41,734 nucleotides of DNA from JBAZKK01 sp041650795 (GTDB lineage Bacteria; Omnitrophota; Gorgyraeia; Gygaellales; Profunditerraquicolaceae): the NCBI GenBank assembly GCA_041650795.1, contig JBAZKK010000007.1, positions 1-41,734 of the forward strand, written 5' to 3'. A program made the translations under genes and the position numbers. The notes beneath the pieces were generated by a model, which worked only from the letters and a program-made list of their open reading frames with translations, did not search any database and was not told the DNA's origin. Within the stretch, counting starts at the first letter, position 1, and each line of letters starts with the position of its first letter. This document shows positions 22,336-30,232 of the stretch, piece after piece.

Positions 22336-23619
22336 TTATTTTTTAGTGAAGGCAAGGGCCTCCAAGGTATTGAGGGTCAGGAGGAGGATGCCCAGTTCAG
22401 TAATGATGGTCGAGAATGCGGCGCCCAGATACGAGAAATAGTAGATTAGTATGAATATCAGGGGCAGCCCTATCAAGGCGATAATCACGTGTATCTTGGA
22501 ATAGAGGTCCATGCGCCCCGATACCAGCAGGAACTGCACCCTGAAGGCGTTGGCATTAATGAAGAATGCCGCCACCAACAGCAGCCTTAAGGTCAGGATT
22601 GCCTGGGGGTATTTCGCCCCGCAGACAATCTTGACTATCCAGGGAGAAACGAGAAAAATGACGGGAAGCGCCACGAGCGCAATGTAAATGGTGGAATCCT
22701 GGATTTTATGCATCAGCTTAAGCGCCCTCCTCTGGTTCTTGTGGAATATGTTGCTTAGCCGCGGATAGATGGCTTGGGAGAAAGAAGCCAGGGGGAACGT
22801 CTGGATGACGTTGGCGATTTTCTCGGCGATGGAATAATACCCGGTAAGGACGTTATTGGTAAGGAGCCCCACGGCAAATATCCTGGTGTTGGTATAAGCG
22901 TTAATCGCCAGGATTGAGATAAAGATCTGCCAGCCGTCTTTTAATTCTTTAAGTATGTCGCCGTATGTCTGGAAGATGAACCTTATCTGGAACTTTACAA
23001 ACGCCAGATACAGCCCCGCCAGACCGATTACCATAAACACCAACGATTGAATCAGCGGCACGTACAGGTAGTCCCGCGGTTCTTTTACCAAGACGAGGAT
23101 CCCCACAGCGCAAATTACTCCTCCGATGATATTAAGGACCGAGATGTAACGCATCTTTTCTATTCCCTGGTAGAACCATACCGGGAAAAGAGTATTAGCT
23201 ACCACTACCCCGAAGCTGAACGCAAAGACCCGCCAGTCGTTTCCAAAGCGGGGAATGAACCTTAAGATAAGGACGAGCGCGATAAAGCTCGCCAGGAGAA
23301 GGACGAATTTTACGGCAGTAACCGATGAGAAGATAAGAGATACCCTTTTATGGTTTTCGCGGTGCAGGGAGACCTCGCGGGTGGCGGAGTAGCTGAATCC
23401 GTAATCAGTCAGGATCAGGAAATACTGCGCAAAGGCCTGGGCAAAGGCGAGCAGCCCGAATTTTTCCGGCCCGATAACCCTGATAAGGTAGGGCATTACT
23501 ATTAAGGGCAGGATATAATTTATCCCCTGGAGCGTGGAGAGGGAAAGGACGTTTCCAAGGACTACCTTGCGTTCCGCAGGTGTAGCCAAGAGGTAAGCTT
23601 TTTTTATTACGCCGAACAT
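22336..23619 (-). CDS. Polysaccharide flippase (Wzx/RfbX-like, MOP superfamily)
   Basis: A 427-residue membrane protein with about 12 helices on the minus strand. The start region includes 'GINYILPLIVMPYLIRVIGP' and 'FGLLAFAQAFAQYFLILTDYGF', which are hallmarks of the Polysacc_synt family (PF01943). 'SIAEKIANVIQTFPLASFSQAIYPRLS'-type sequence sits mid-protein. It probably flips lipid-linked oligosaccharide for O-antigen, capsule or a similar polymer. No glycosyltransferases are near, so the pathway is unknown. It converges on nifU. The upstream cspA gene has the same strand but is separated by a terminator. Confidence 0.87.
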   Translation of the reverse strand: MFGVIKKAYLLATPAERKVVLGNVLSLSTLQGINYILPLIVMPYLIRVIGPEKFGLLAFAQAFAQYFLILTDYGFSYSATREVSLHRENHKRVSLIFSSVTAVKFVLLLASFIALVLILRFIPRFGNDWRVFAFSFGVVVANTLFPVWFYQGIEKMRYISVLNIIGGVICAVGILVLVKEPRDYLYVPLIQSLVFMVIGLAGLYLAFVKFQIRFIFQTYGDILKELKDGWQIFISILAINAYTNTRIFAVGLLTNNVLTGYYSIAEKIANVIQTFPLASFSQAIYPRLSNIFHKNQRRALKLMHKIQDSTIYIALVALPVIFLVSPWIVKIVCGAKYPQAILTLRLLLVAAFFINANAFRVQFLLVSGRMDLYSKIHVIIALIGLPLIFILIYYFSYLGAAFSTIITELGILLLTLNTLEALAFTKK

Positions 23620-23640
23620 GGTAATTGCCGGTTTTTAGAG

Positions 23641-23674
23641 AAAACCCCGCACCCAAATGCGGATGCGGGGTTAT
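23641..23674 (-). terminator. Terminator downstream of cspA
   Basis: The 9-bp arms AACCCCGCA and TGCGGGGTT (23643-23672) enclose a 12-nt loop. T-rich sequence follows on both strands, so it may work both ways. It separates cspA from the flippase gene. Confidence 0.75.
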
Positions 23675-23703
23675 TTTTTGCAATCAGACTGCAATTTTTA
23701 AGT

Positions 23704-23916
23704 TTAGGCCTGGGCCTGAATCAGGATAACGTTGGTAGCCTGTTCGCCCTTAGGACCTTGGGTAATCTCGAATTCTACGTCCTGACCTTCCTGAAGGGTT
23801 TTGTATCCGTCGCCTTTGACGGCGCTGTAATGGACAAATACGTCCTTACCGCCTTCGGCTGTGATGAAACCATAACCCTTCTGGTTGCTGAACCATTTCA
23901 CTTTGCCTTTTGCCAT
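23704..23916 (-). CDS. cspA: Cold-shock domain protein
   Basis: A 70-residue single cold-shock domain on the minus strand. RNP1 is 'KGYGFITAE' and RNP2 is 'VFVHYSAV' (residues about 26-33), and the N-terminus 'MAKGKVKWFSNQ' is standard. The C-terminal half 'GQDVEFEITQGPKGEQATNV' is also standard. It binds single-stranded RNA/DNA and melts RNA structure. It has a strong promoter (24052-24079) and a leader of about 130 nt containing a terminator-like hairpin, suggesting post-transcriptional control as in other csp genes. Confidence 0.96.
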   Translation of the reverse strand: MAKGKVKWFSNQKGYGFITAEGGKDVFVHYSAVKGDGYKTLQEGQDVEFEITQGPKGEQATNVILIQAQA

Positions 23917-23956
23917 TTGTTACTCTTCACCCCTTTCCTATCCTGCTGCTGGTTAC

Positions 23957-23999
23957 AAAAAAACCGCAGAGCAAAACTTTTTACTTTCGCTCTACGGTT
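23957..23999 (-). promoter_or_regulatory. Terminator-like hairpin in the cspA leader
   Basis: On the minus strand AACCGTAGAGC pairs with GCTCTGCGGTT (one mismatch), with a 16-nt purine-rich loop, and seven T follow (23957-23963). It lies about 40-80 nt upstream of the cspA start. It has the look of an intrinsic terminator or attenuator, or a thermosensing leader element. Confidence 0.6.
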
Positions 24000-24051
24000 G
24001 CTTGAACTCTCTGGTAGTTATTGCTTTCATCAAATGTCCAAAATCAAAAAC

Positions 24052-24079
24052 ATTATAGCAAATTTCCCCATTTTGTCAA
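24052..24079 (-). promoter_or_regulatory. Consensus promoter of cspA
   Basis: On the minus strand TTGACA (24079-24074), a 16-nt spacer and TATAAT (24057-24052). Both boxes are perfect. Transcription should start near 24045, leaving a leader of about 130 nt. Confidence 0.85.
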
Positions 24080-24097
24080 TTCATTTTTTTCCTTAAT

Positions 24098-24174
24098 CAG
24101 GGACGGTTCTTAAGGTGAAGCTAACCTGTCCCCTAATAGGGGACAGGTTAAGAACGGCTTCAGAACCGTCCCTA
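24098..24174 (+). mobile_element. Small inverted-repeat element, copy B (MITE/REP-like)
   Basis: About 77 bp. The ends are CAGGGACGGTTCT (24098-24110) and AGAACCGTCCCT (24162-24173), a 12-bp terminal inverted repeat. An inner perfect hairpin has 13-bp arms (TAACCTGTCCCCT/AGGGGACAGGTTA) and a 3-nt loop. The ends and the nested structure match copy A at 19251-19326. It sits between the divergent cspA and DsbD-like promoters. Confidence 0.72.
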
Positions 24175-24186
24175 TGATGAATAAGG

Positions 24187-24214
24187 TTGAAAAAAAACTG
24201 GTTAGTGTTAAAAT
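24187..24214 (+). promoter_or_regulatory. Promoter of the DsbD-like gene (predicted leaderless)
   Basis: TTGAAA (24187-24192), a 16-nt spacer and TAAAAT (24209-24214). The predicted start is about 24221, only 2 nt before the ATG at 24223, and there is no Shine-Dalgarno. Confidence 0.55.
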
Positions 24215-24222
24215 ATAAAAAT

Positions 24223-25770
24223 ATGAAAAACAGGTCTCTGACGGCTATAATCTTTTTTCTTATCCTGGCCTGCGGGTTCCCCGGCCGGGGATATTCTCAG
24301 GGGTACGAAACCCCTAAGCGCACCCTCATCTATTTTTATTCCCCAGCCTGCAAGAAATGCCATGAGCTAAAGAGCCGTCTCCTGCCGCAGATCAGGGAGG
24401 ATTTTAAGGATAGGCTTGATATTCAGATGCGCGATATTACGCGCATGGATGATTATACCCTGTTGCTTAGGCTTGAAGAAAAATACCATCCCAAACTCGA
24501 CAACAGCGTGCCCCTTTTCTTTTTCGAAGACCGTTTCCTGACGCCGGAGGGCATTCAAGTAGAGCTTACCAGTTTATTGGCGACGCCTAAAGCAGCTGCG
24601 CCTGAGGAAAAAGCGGGGAGGGAGAGGATATTTTACCGTTTCTTCGCCCTTACCCCTGCGACGGTGGCGGGTGCCGGTTTGATCGACGGGATCAACCCTT
24701 GCGCCTTTACGGTAATTATATTCTTTATGTCTTTTCTGGCGATGCAGGGGTACCGGCGCCGGGAACTTCTGGCAATCGGGCTGGCATTTATCCTGGCGGT
24801 GTTTGCCACCTATATCCTTATCGGTATGGGCTTGTTCAGTTTCCTTTACCGCCTAAAGGGCTTTTGGTTTGCCTCGAAAATTATCAATATTTCCGTCGGG
24901 GCATTCAGCATTCTATTAGGTACCCTGGCTTTATATGATTCCTTCAGGTTTAGCAGGACCAGGGAGGCCACAGGGATGCTGCTGCAGTTGCCTCCCTATC
25001 TTAAGAACCGCATCCATTCCGTTATCGGCAGCCACTATCGCCAGGTCCCCGGCCAAGAGGCGAGAAGGAACCTTTTCGGGTTAGTAATGAGCGCCCTAGC
25101 TACGGGTTTTATAGTTTCTCTCATCGAGGCAGTCTGTACCGGCCAGGTGTATCTGCCGACCATAGTTTTTGTGCTTAAAACCACCCACCTGAAATTACAG
25201 GCCTTAGGGTATCTTTTTATGTATAACCTGCTTTTTATCATTCCCCTGGTAGCGATATTTTTCTTTTCCTTGATGGGGGTAACATCGCAGCAGTTTTCCG
25301 GTTTCATCAGGAGGCATCTTGCGTTAATCAAGGCGTTGATGGCGGTCTTATTTTTTGTCCTTGGCGCCAGCCTCGTTTATTCTTACATACCAGCTAGAAT
25401 AATAAAATTACCTATAGCGCTAGAAAGCCGCAACACCCCGGCCGTAACCTCCTGCGAGAGGAAAACCGATTCCGAGGTATGGGATTTCGGAAAGGTAAAA
25501 GAAGGAAGCGTCCTAAAGCACGCCTTTATATTTAATAACAAATCCCGCAATACCATCAACATAAAAAGCGTGCACACTTCCTGCGGCTGTACCGTCTCCA
25601 AGGTAGAGAAGACGCGCTTGGGGCCCGGAGAGGGCACTGCCTTAAAGGTGCGGTTTGATACCAAGGGTTATGCGGGTCCTGTGCGGCAATATGTATACGT
25701 TAATACCGACAATCCTGATGAGCCGGTGGCGAGATTTATTGTTGCAGCCGACGTCGAAAGGCGATATTAA
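24223..25770 (+). CDS. Thioredoxin-like / DsbD-like membrane / DUF1573 fusion protein
   Basis: A 515-residue protein using the ATG at 24223; a TTG at 24187 is in frame but falls in the promoter -35. Residues 1-26 are a signal peptide. Residues about 30-120 are a thioredoxin-like domain with C43-KK-C46 in 'SPACKKC'. Residues about 140-385 hold six to eight helices of the DsbD/CcdA type, with C160 in 'GINPCAFTV' and C305 in 'EAVCTGQVYLP' as the membrane redox pair. Residues about 412-512 are a DUF1573 domain with 'TSCGCT' (C454, C456). It likely passes electrons across the inner membrane to periplasmic thiols. The role of the DUF1573 end is unknown. htpX follows after 15 nt. Confidence 0.85.
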   Translation: MKNRSLTAIIFFLILACGFPGRGYSQGYETPKRTLIYFYSPACKKCHELKSRLLPQIREDFKDRLDIQMRDITRMDDYTLLLRLEEKYHPKLDNSVPLFFFEDRFLTPEGIQVELTSLLATPKAAAPEEKAGRERIFYRFFALTPATVAGAGLIDGINPCAFTVIIFFMSFLAMQGYRRRELLAIGLAFILAVFATYILIGMGLFSFLYRLKGFWFASKIINISVGAFSILLGTLALYDSFRFSRTREATGMLLQLPPYLKNRIHSVIGSHYRQVPGQEARRNLFGLVMSALATGFIVSLIEAVCTGQVYLPTIVFVLKTTHLKLQALGYLFMYNLLFIIPLVAIFFFSLMGVTSQQFSGFIRRHLALIKALMAVLFFVLGASLVYSYIPARIIKLPIALESRNTPAVTSCERKTDSEVWDFGKVKEGSVLKHAFIFNNKSRNTINIKSVHTSCGCTVSKVEKTRLGPGEGTALKVRFDTKGYAGPVRQYVYVNTDNPDEPVARFIVAADVERRY

Positions 25771-25785
25771 GAGGGAGGTTTTAAT

Positions 25786-26757
25786 ATGTGGGCATTTAGA
25801 TTAAAGATGTGGTTTCTGGTTACCCTGCTTTTTGCGTTTATCTATGCGCTCCTGGTTATTATCGGAGCGGGGTTTATGCATATCGGCAGTTTTTATTTTT
25901 ATGCGGTGCTTTCGCTTGCGCTGATGTTTATCCAGTACATGCTCGGTCCCAAGATAGTAGAGTGGACCATGCGCGTCCGCTACATCAACAAGGGCGAATA
26001 CCCCGAACTTCAACGGATGGTGGAGGATTTGGCATCGCGCGCCAGGATACCCGTGCCCAGGATAGGCATTGCCCAGATTTCAATCCCCAATGCCTTTGCC
26101 TTCGGTAGGGGCATCAAGGACGGGCGCGTCTGCGTTACTGAAGGGATTATGAAGCTTTTAAACGAAGAGGAATTAAAGGCGGTATTGGGGCATGAGCTGA
26201 CGCATCTTAAGAACCGCGACGTGCTTACGATTACGCTTTTATCAGTGATACCAATGATTATGTACCGCATCGCTTGGCAATTCCTGTTTTTTGGCAGGAG
26301 GCGCGATGAAAGGGGAGGCAATACCGTTTTAATAGGTATGGCGGCTTTCATATTTTATTTTCTTACTAATCTTTTGGTTCTCTACGCCTCGCGCATCAGG
26401 GAGTATTTTGCCGACCGCGGCTCGGTGCTTTTGGGAAACAAGCCGTCGGTCCTTGCCTCCAGCCTTTACAAGCTGGTTTACGGCTCCGCGCGCATGGATA
26501 GGAATGAACTTAAAGAAACGGAAGGCTTAAAGGCGTTTTTTGTGAATGACCCTTCGCGCGCCATAAATGAAATACGCCAATTGCGCGAGCTCGACCTGGA
26601 TAAGAGCGGTACTATTGAGGCAAAGGAGCTTGAAATACTGCGCTCAAAGAGCGTCCGCCTGGGGCTTGGGGATAAGCTGATGGAGCTCTTGAGCACCCAC
26701 CCTAATATGCTTAAACGCATCAGGCAGCTTTCCAGTTACAAGGTCCAATCCTTATAG
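25786..26757 (+). CDS. htpX: M48 metalloprotease HtpX with an EF-hand insert
   Basis: A 323-residue membrane zinc protease. Two N-terminal helices, then the zinc site H136-E137-xx-H140 ('LGHELTHLKNRD') and the third ligand E206 in 'REYFADRGS'; two more helices lie between about 150 and 200. It degrades misfolded membrane proteins. Residues 270-281 ('DLDKSGTIEAKE') fit the canonical EF-hand calcium loop (D-x-D-x-S-G-T-I-E-x-x-E) within a region just before the C-terminal 'STHPNMLKRI' motif. A GGGAGG site precedes the ATG. A strong terminator follows at 26772-26810. Confidence 0.93.
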   Translation: MWAFRLKMWFLVTLLFAFIYALLVIIGAGFMHIGSFYFYAVLSLALMFIQYMLGPKIVEWTMRVRYINKGEYPELQRMVEDLASRARIPVPRIGIAQISIPNAFAFGRGIKDGRVCVTEGIMKLLNEEELKAVLGHELTHLKNRDVLTITLLSVIPMIMYRIAWQFLFFGRRRDERGGNTVLIGMAAFIFYFLTNLLVLYASRIREYFADRGSVLLGNKPSVLASSLYKLVYGSARMDRNELKETEGLKAFFVNDPSRAINEIRQLRELDLDKSGTIEAKELEILRSKSVRLGLGDKLMELLSTHPNMLKRIRQLSSYKVQSL

Positions 26758-26771
26758 CGCTTAATTATTTC

Positions 26772-26810
26772 AGGAGCAAGGAGATACAAAAATTCCTTGC
26801 TCCTTTTTTT
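26772..26810 (+). terminator. Strong intrinsic terminator after htpX
   Basis: Perfect 11-bp arms AGGAGCAAGGA (26772-26782) and TCCTTGCTCCT (26794-26804), an 11-nt loop and a run of seven T. It ends the DsbD-like/htpX transcript. Confidence 0.9.
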
Positions 26811-26835
26811 GCCTTAAACCAGGAGGTTTTCTTAA

Positions 26836-26864
26836 TTGACAGGACCGGGAATCTACTATATAAT
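26836..26864 (+). promoter_or_regulatory. Consensus promoter of lysS (predicted leaderless)
   Basis: TTGACA (26836-26841), exactly 17 nt, TATAAT (26859-26864). The expected start is about 26871, 3 nt before the lysS ATG at 26874. No Shine-Dalgarno lies between. An AGGAGG at 26821 is too far upstream to act on this ATG. Confidence 0.8.
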
Positions 26865-26873
26865 CATAAGACT

Positions 26874-28316
26874 ATGGAATTAAATGAGCTTATCGCGCAA
26901 AGAAAATCCAAGCGCCGTTCGCTGGAAGAGAAAACGGCAGGTATAAATAATGCCCCTCCGCGAGGAGCCATTTCCATCGGAGAGGCTGTAGGCAGTTTTC
27001 AGGAAGGCCGTAAGGTTGAGCTCTGCGGCAGGGTAATGGCAAGGCGTTCTCACGGCAAGGTCGTCTTTGCCGACTTAAGGGACTCTACCGCTAGGATTCA
27101 ACTATATCTGAAGTCGGATTTCCTGGGAGAGGAGAAATTCTCCTGGCTTGATAATATTGATGTGGCAGACATTATATCCGTGCGCGGAGAGCTTTTTAAG
27201 ACACACACCGGTGAGCCCACGGTAAAGGTTGAGGATTTTGCCGTTCTGGCCAAGGCGCTTCGGCCGTTACCGGAGAAGTGGCACGGATTAAAAGACGTGG
27301 AGGCGCGCTACCGCCAGCGTTATCTTGACCTGATTGCCAATGAGGAGACAAAAACAGTCTTTATGCAGCGCAGCCGCATTATAAGGTTCATCAGGGATTT
27401 TTTGGATAAGGCCGGGTTTCAGGAAGTAGAAACCCCGATGATGCATTCTGTGCCCGGAGGCGCGGCAGGCCGACCTTTCAAGTCCCACCAGAACGAATAC
27501 GGTATGGATTTATACCTGAGGATCGCCCCGGAATTATACCTGAAGCGCCTCTTGGTCGGCGGCCTGGAGCGGGTTTATGAGATTAACCGCAGTTTCCGCA
27601 ACGAGGGGGTCTCGACCAGGCATAACCCGGAATTCACGATGCTTGAGGTTTACCAGGCATACACGGATTACGAAGGGATGATGCGATTATGCGAAGAGCT
27701 TATCGCGGGTCTCTGCCGCGAGGTACTTGGCAAGACCAGGCTGGTTTATCAAGGCAAGGAGGTTGATTTTACTCCCCCCTGGCAGAGGCGTTCTTTCAGT
27801 GAGATGGTCAAGGAGAGATTTGATATTATCCCGGATGACAGCGCCGAGGCGATGCTTAAAAAATTAAAAGGCAAGGGTTTTGCCAAGGATGCGCACCGGC
27901 TCAGCCGTTCGCAGGTTGCCAAGATTATCGAGGAGATACTGGAACTTGACATCAAGCCTAACCCGACGTTCGTGACCGATTATTTTACCAGCCTCTGCCC
28001 CCTGGCAAAGACCAAAGAAGACAACCCCTTGATCTCGGAAAGGTTCGAGCTTTATATTGCCGGGATGGAGGTGGGTAATGCTTATTCCGAGCTCAATGAT
28101 CCGCTGGAACAGGAGAGGCGTTTTAAGGAGGAGATAAAAGAACTTACCGGCGACGAAAAGAAGGCGGTGGATGAAGATTACGTTCTTGCGCTTGAGCACG
28201 GGATGCCTCCTGCCGGCGGCCTGGGAATAGGCATAGACAGGCTGGTGATGCTCTTGACAAACCAGCCTTCCATAAGGGATGTGATTCTGTTTCCCCTGTT
28301 GAGGCCGGAGAAATAG
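26874..28316 (+). CDS. lysS: Lysyl-tRNA synthetase (class II)
   Basis: A 480-residue enzyme. An OB-fold anticodon-binding domain at residues about 45-135 ('VELCGRVMARRSHGKVVFADL') precedes the class II catalytic core. Motif 2 is 'YEINRSFRNEGVSTRHNPEF' and motif 3 is 'GLGIGIDRLVMLLTN' near the end. It charges tRNA-Lys. The N-terminal 'RKSKRRSLEE' segment matches the usual start. It heads a continuous block with lolC/E following after 2 nt. The promoter and ATG spacing predict a leaderless mRNA. Confidence 0.95.
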   Translation: MELNELIAQRKSKRRSLEEKTAGINNAPPRGAISIGEAVGSFQEGRKVELCGRVMARRSHGKVVFADLRDSTARIQLYLKSDFLGEEKFSWLDNIDVADIISVRGELFKTHTGEPTVKVEDFAVLAKALRPLPEKWHGLKDVEARYRQRYLDLIANEETKTVFMQRSRIIRFIRDFLDKAGFQEVETPMMHSVPGGAAGRPFKSHQNEYGMDLYLRIAPELYLKRLLVGGLERVYEINRSFRNEGVSTRHNPEFTMLEVYQAYTDYEGMMRLCEELIAGLCREVLGKTRLVYQGKEVDFTPPWQRRSFSEMVKERFDIIPDDSAEAMLKKLKGKGFAKDAHRLSRSQVAKIIEEILELDIKPNPTFVTDYFTSLCPLAKTKEDNPLISERFELYIAGMEVGNAYSELNDPLEQERRFKEEIKELTGDEKKAVDEDYVLALEHGMPPAGGLGIGIDRLVMLLTNQPSIRDVILFPLLRPEK

Positions 28317-28318
28317 CC

Positions 28319-29509
28319 ATGAAGGCAGAATTATTCATAGCCTGGCGGTACCTGGCGACTAAAAGGAAGGAAAAATTTATCTCCCTTATCAGCATTATTT
28401 CCATACTGGGGGTCGCCATAGGCGTGGCGGCGCTGATTGTTGTATTGGCGGTAATGAGCGGTTTTGACCGCGACCTGCGCGATAAGATCGTCGGCAATTA
28501 TTCCCATATCACCATTGCCGGTTATCAGGGGATTGACCCTGCCGGCTATGACCAGATAAGGGAAAAGTTAAACGGCCGTCCGCACGTAAAAGGATTTAGC
28601 CCTTATGTGCAGGGCCAGATGCTCGTAAGGGAAGGCGAGCGTTTATTCGCGGTGAGCGTCAGGGGGGTTGACCCTGTTACCGAGAAGAACGTTACCCGCC
28701 TCAGCCGCTATATGCGGCAGGGGGATATCGATAACCTTACGGACGGCACCGTTATCGTAGGCAAAGAGCTGGCATTATACCTGGGGGCGGGCTTAAATTC
28801 AACCCTTAATGTTTATTCCCCCCTCGGCAGGCAGCATAGCCTTAAGGTGGTGGGAATATTCAATTCCGGGATGTACGATTACGACATGAACCTCTGTTTC
28901 GTCGACCTTAAGACCGGCCAGGAGATACTGGGCCTGGGGGACAGGGTCAGCGCGGTAGCGGTAAAGCTCGATAATCTTTATCTTGCTCCGAAGATAAAAT
29001 ATCTCCTGGCGTCTGAGCTGGGAAGGGATTACGCTTTAAGCACCTGGAGCGAGGCGAACCGTAACTTCTTCGCTGCGCTTAAGCTTGAGAAGCTGACGAT
29101 GTTTATTATTCTCACCTTGATAGTGCTGGTGGCGTCTTTTAACATTATCAGCACCCTGATTGTGATGGTGGTAGAAAAGACCAAGGACATCGGCATACTC
29201 AAAGCCATCGGTATGCCGCAGTCCGGCATCAAAAAGATATTCGTCTGCCAGGGGCTGTTAATTGGGATGCTGGGGACAGTATTGGGCGCGCTGACAGGGA
29301 TAGTCCTCTGCGCGCTGCTTAAAAAATATCAGTTTATAAGATTGCCGCAGGATATCTATTATATCGACAGGCTGCCGGTGGCAATACAGGTATGGCCCGA
29401 CATCGCCCTGATTGCAATGGCGGCAATGGTTATTACTTTGGCCTCTACGGTTTATCCGGCCGTCAAGGCCGCGGGGCTTAAACCCGTTGAGGCATTGAGG
29501 TACGAATAA
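28319..29509 (+). CDS. lolC: Lipoprotein-releasing ABC transporter permease LolC/LolE
   Basis: A 396-residue permease of the FtsX/MacB fold. N-terminal 'FIAWRYLATKRKEKFISLIS' and 'GVAIGVAALIVVLAVMSGF' form the first helix, followed by a periplasmic domain (about residues 45-245). 'STLIVMVVEKTKDIGILKAIG' and two more helices complete the FtsX domain. With LolD it extracts lipoproteins from the inner membrane for sorting to the outer membrane. Only one permease gene is present, so a LolF-like homodimer or a second gene elsewhere is possible; LolC and LolE cannot be told apart here. lolD follows after 11 nt. Confidence 0.9.
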   Translation: MKAELFIAWRYLATKRKEKFISLISIISILGVAIGVAALIVVLAVMSGFDRDLRDKIVGNYSHITIAGYQGIDPAGYDQIREKLNGRPHVKGFSPYVQGQMLVREGERLFAVSVRGVDPVTEKNVTRLSRYMRQGDIDNLTDGTVIVGKELALYLGAGLNSTLNVYSPLGRQHSLKVVGIFNSGMYDYDMNLCFVDLKTGQEILGLGDRVSAVAVKLDNLYLAPKIKYLLASELGRDYALSTWSEANRNFFAALKLEKLTMFIILTLIVLVASFNIISTLIVMVVEKTKDIGILKAIGMPQSGIKKIFVCQGLLIGMLGTVLGALTGIVLCALLKKYQFIRLPQDIYYIDRLPVAIQVWPDIALIAMAAMVITLASTVYPAVKAAGLKPVEALRYE

Positions 29510-29520
29510 GTAAAACGAGT

Positions 29521-30228
29521 GTGTTAGAATCCAGAAACCTACATAAGGTTTACAACCACGGCAAGAAGGATATCCGGGTACTCAAGGGCATAGATTTAAA
29601 AGTCTCTGCCGGAAGCTTTGTGGTGGTTGCCGGCCCTTCGGGCGCGGGGAAATCCACCCTCCTGAATATCCTGGGGGGGATAGACAGCCCCAGCGAAGGA
29701 AAGGTATTCTTTGAAGGCGAGGATATCTATTCCTTAAGCGATGTTGCGTTATCGCGCATGCGCAACGAAAGGATAGGTTTTGTCTTTCAGTTTTACCATC
29801 TCCTTCCGGAATTTACGGTACTGGAGAATGTCCTTATGCCCGCTTGGATTAACCTTGGCTATAAAAAGGCAATGCTTGAAGACGCAAGCGGCGGGGGCAG
29901 CTTAAGGAAAAAGGCTTCCGGGCTCCTGGTTATGGCAGGCCTGGAGGCCAGGCTCGGGCATTTTCCTTCGCAATTATCCGGAGGAGAGCAGCAGCGGGTG
30001 GCGATCGTGCGGGCGCTGATGAATAATCCGCGTCTCCTCTTATGCGACGAGCCTACCGGAAACCTCGATTCCGTAAGCGGCGAGGCTGTTATTTCATTGA
30101 TAAAGAAAATCAACCGTCAGGAGAATATGACGGTAGTGATGGTAACGCATAACCTCGAATTGGCCCGCATTGCAGACACGGTTTACTATTTGAAGGACGG
30201 ATTACTAAGGAATAATCAGGGAGGGTAA
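29521..30228 (+). CDS. lolD: Lipoprotein-releasing ABC transporter ATPase LolD
   Basis: A 235-residue ABC ATPase starting at GTG. Walker A is 'GPSGAGKSTLLN', the signature is 'LSGGEQQRVAIVRAL' and Walker B is 'LLLCDEPTGNLDS'. 'FVFQFYHLLPEFTVLENV' is typical of the LolD/MacB group. An insert of about 12 residues around 119-133 ('LEDASGGGSLRKKAS') separates the helical domain from the signature and is longer than usual. It powers LolC/E. The Shine-Dalgarno is weak, so coupling to lolC may matter. Confidence 0.92.
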   Translation: MLESRNLHKVYNHGKKDIRVLKGIDLKVSAGSFVVVAGPSGAGKSTLLNILGGIDSPSEGKVFFEGEDIYSLSDVALSRMRNERIGFVFQFYHLLPEFTVLENVLMPAWINLGYKKAMLEDASGGGSLRKKASGLLVMAGLEARLGHFPSQLSGGEQQRVAIVRALMNNPRLLLCDEPTGNLDSVSGEAVISLIKKINRQENMTVVMVTHNLELARIADTVYYLKDGLLRNNQGG

Positions 30229-30232
30229 GGGT

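Noticed and set aside
24187..24222. TTG start at 24187 for the DsbD-like protein
   Set aside because: That TTG is the -35 box of a promoter, and the extra 12 residues would disturb the signal peptide; the ATG at 24223 fits.
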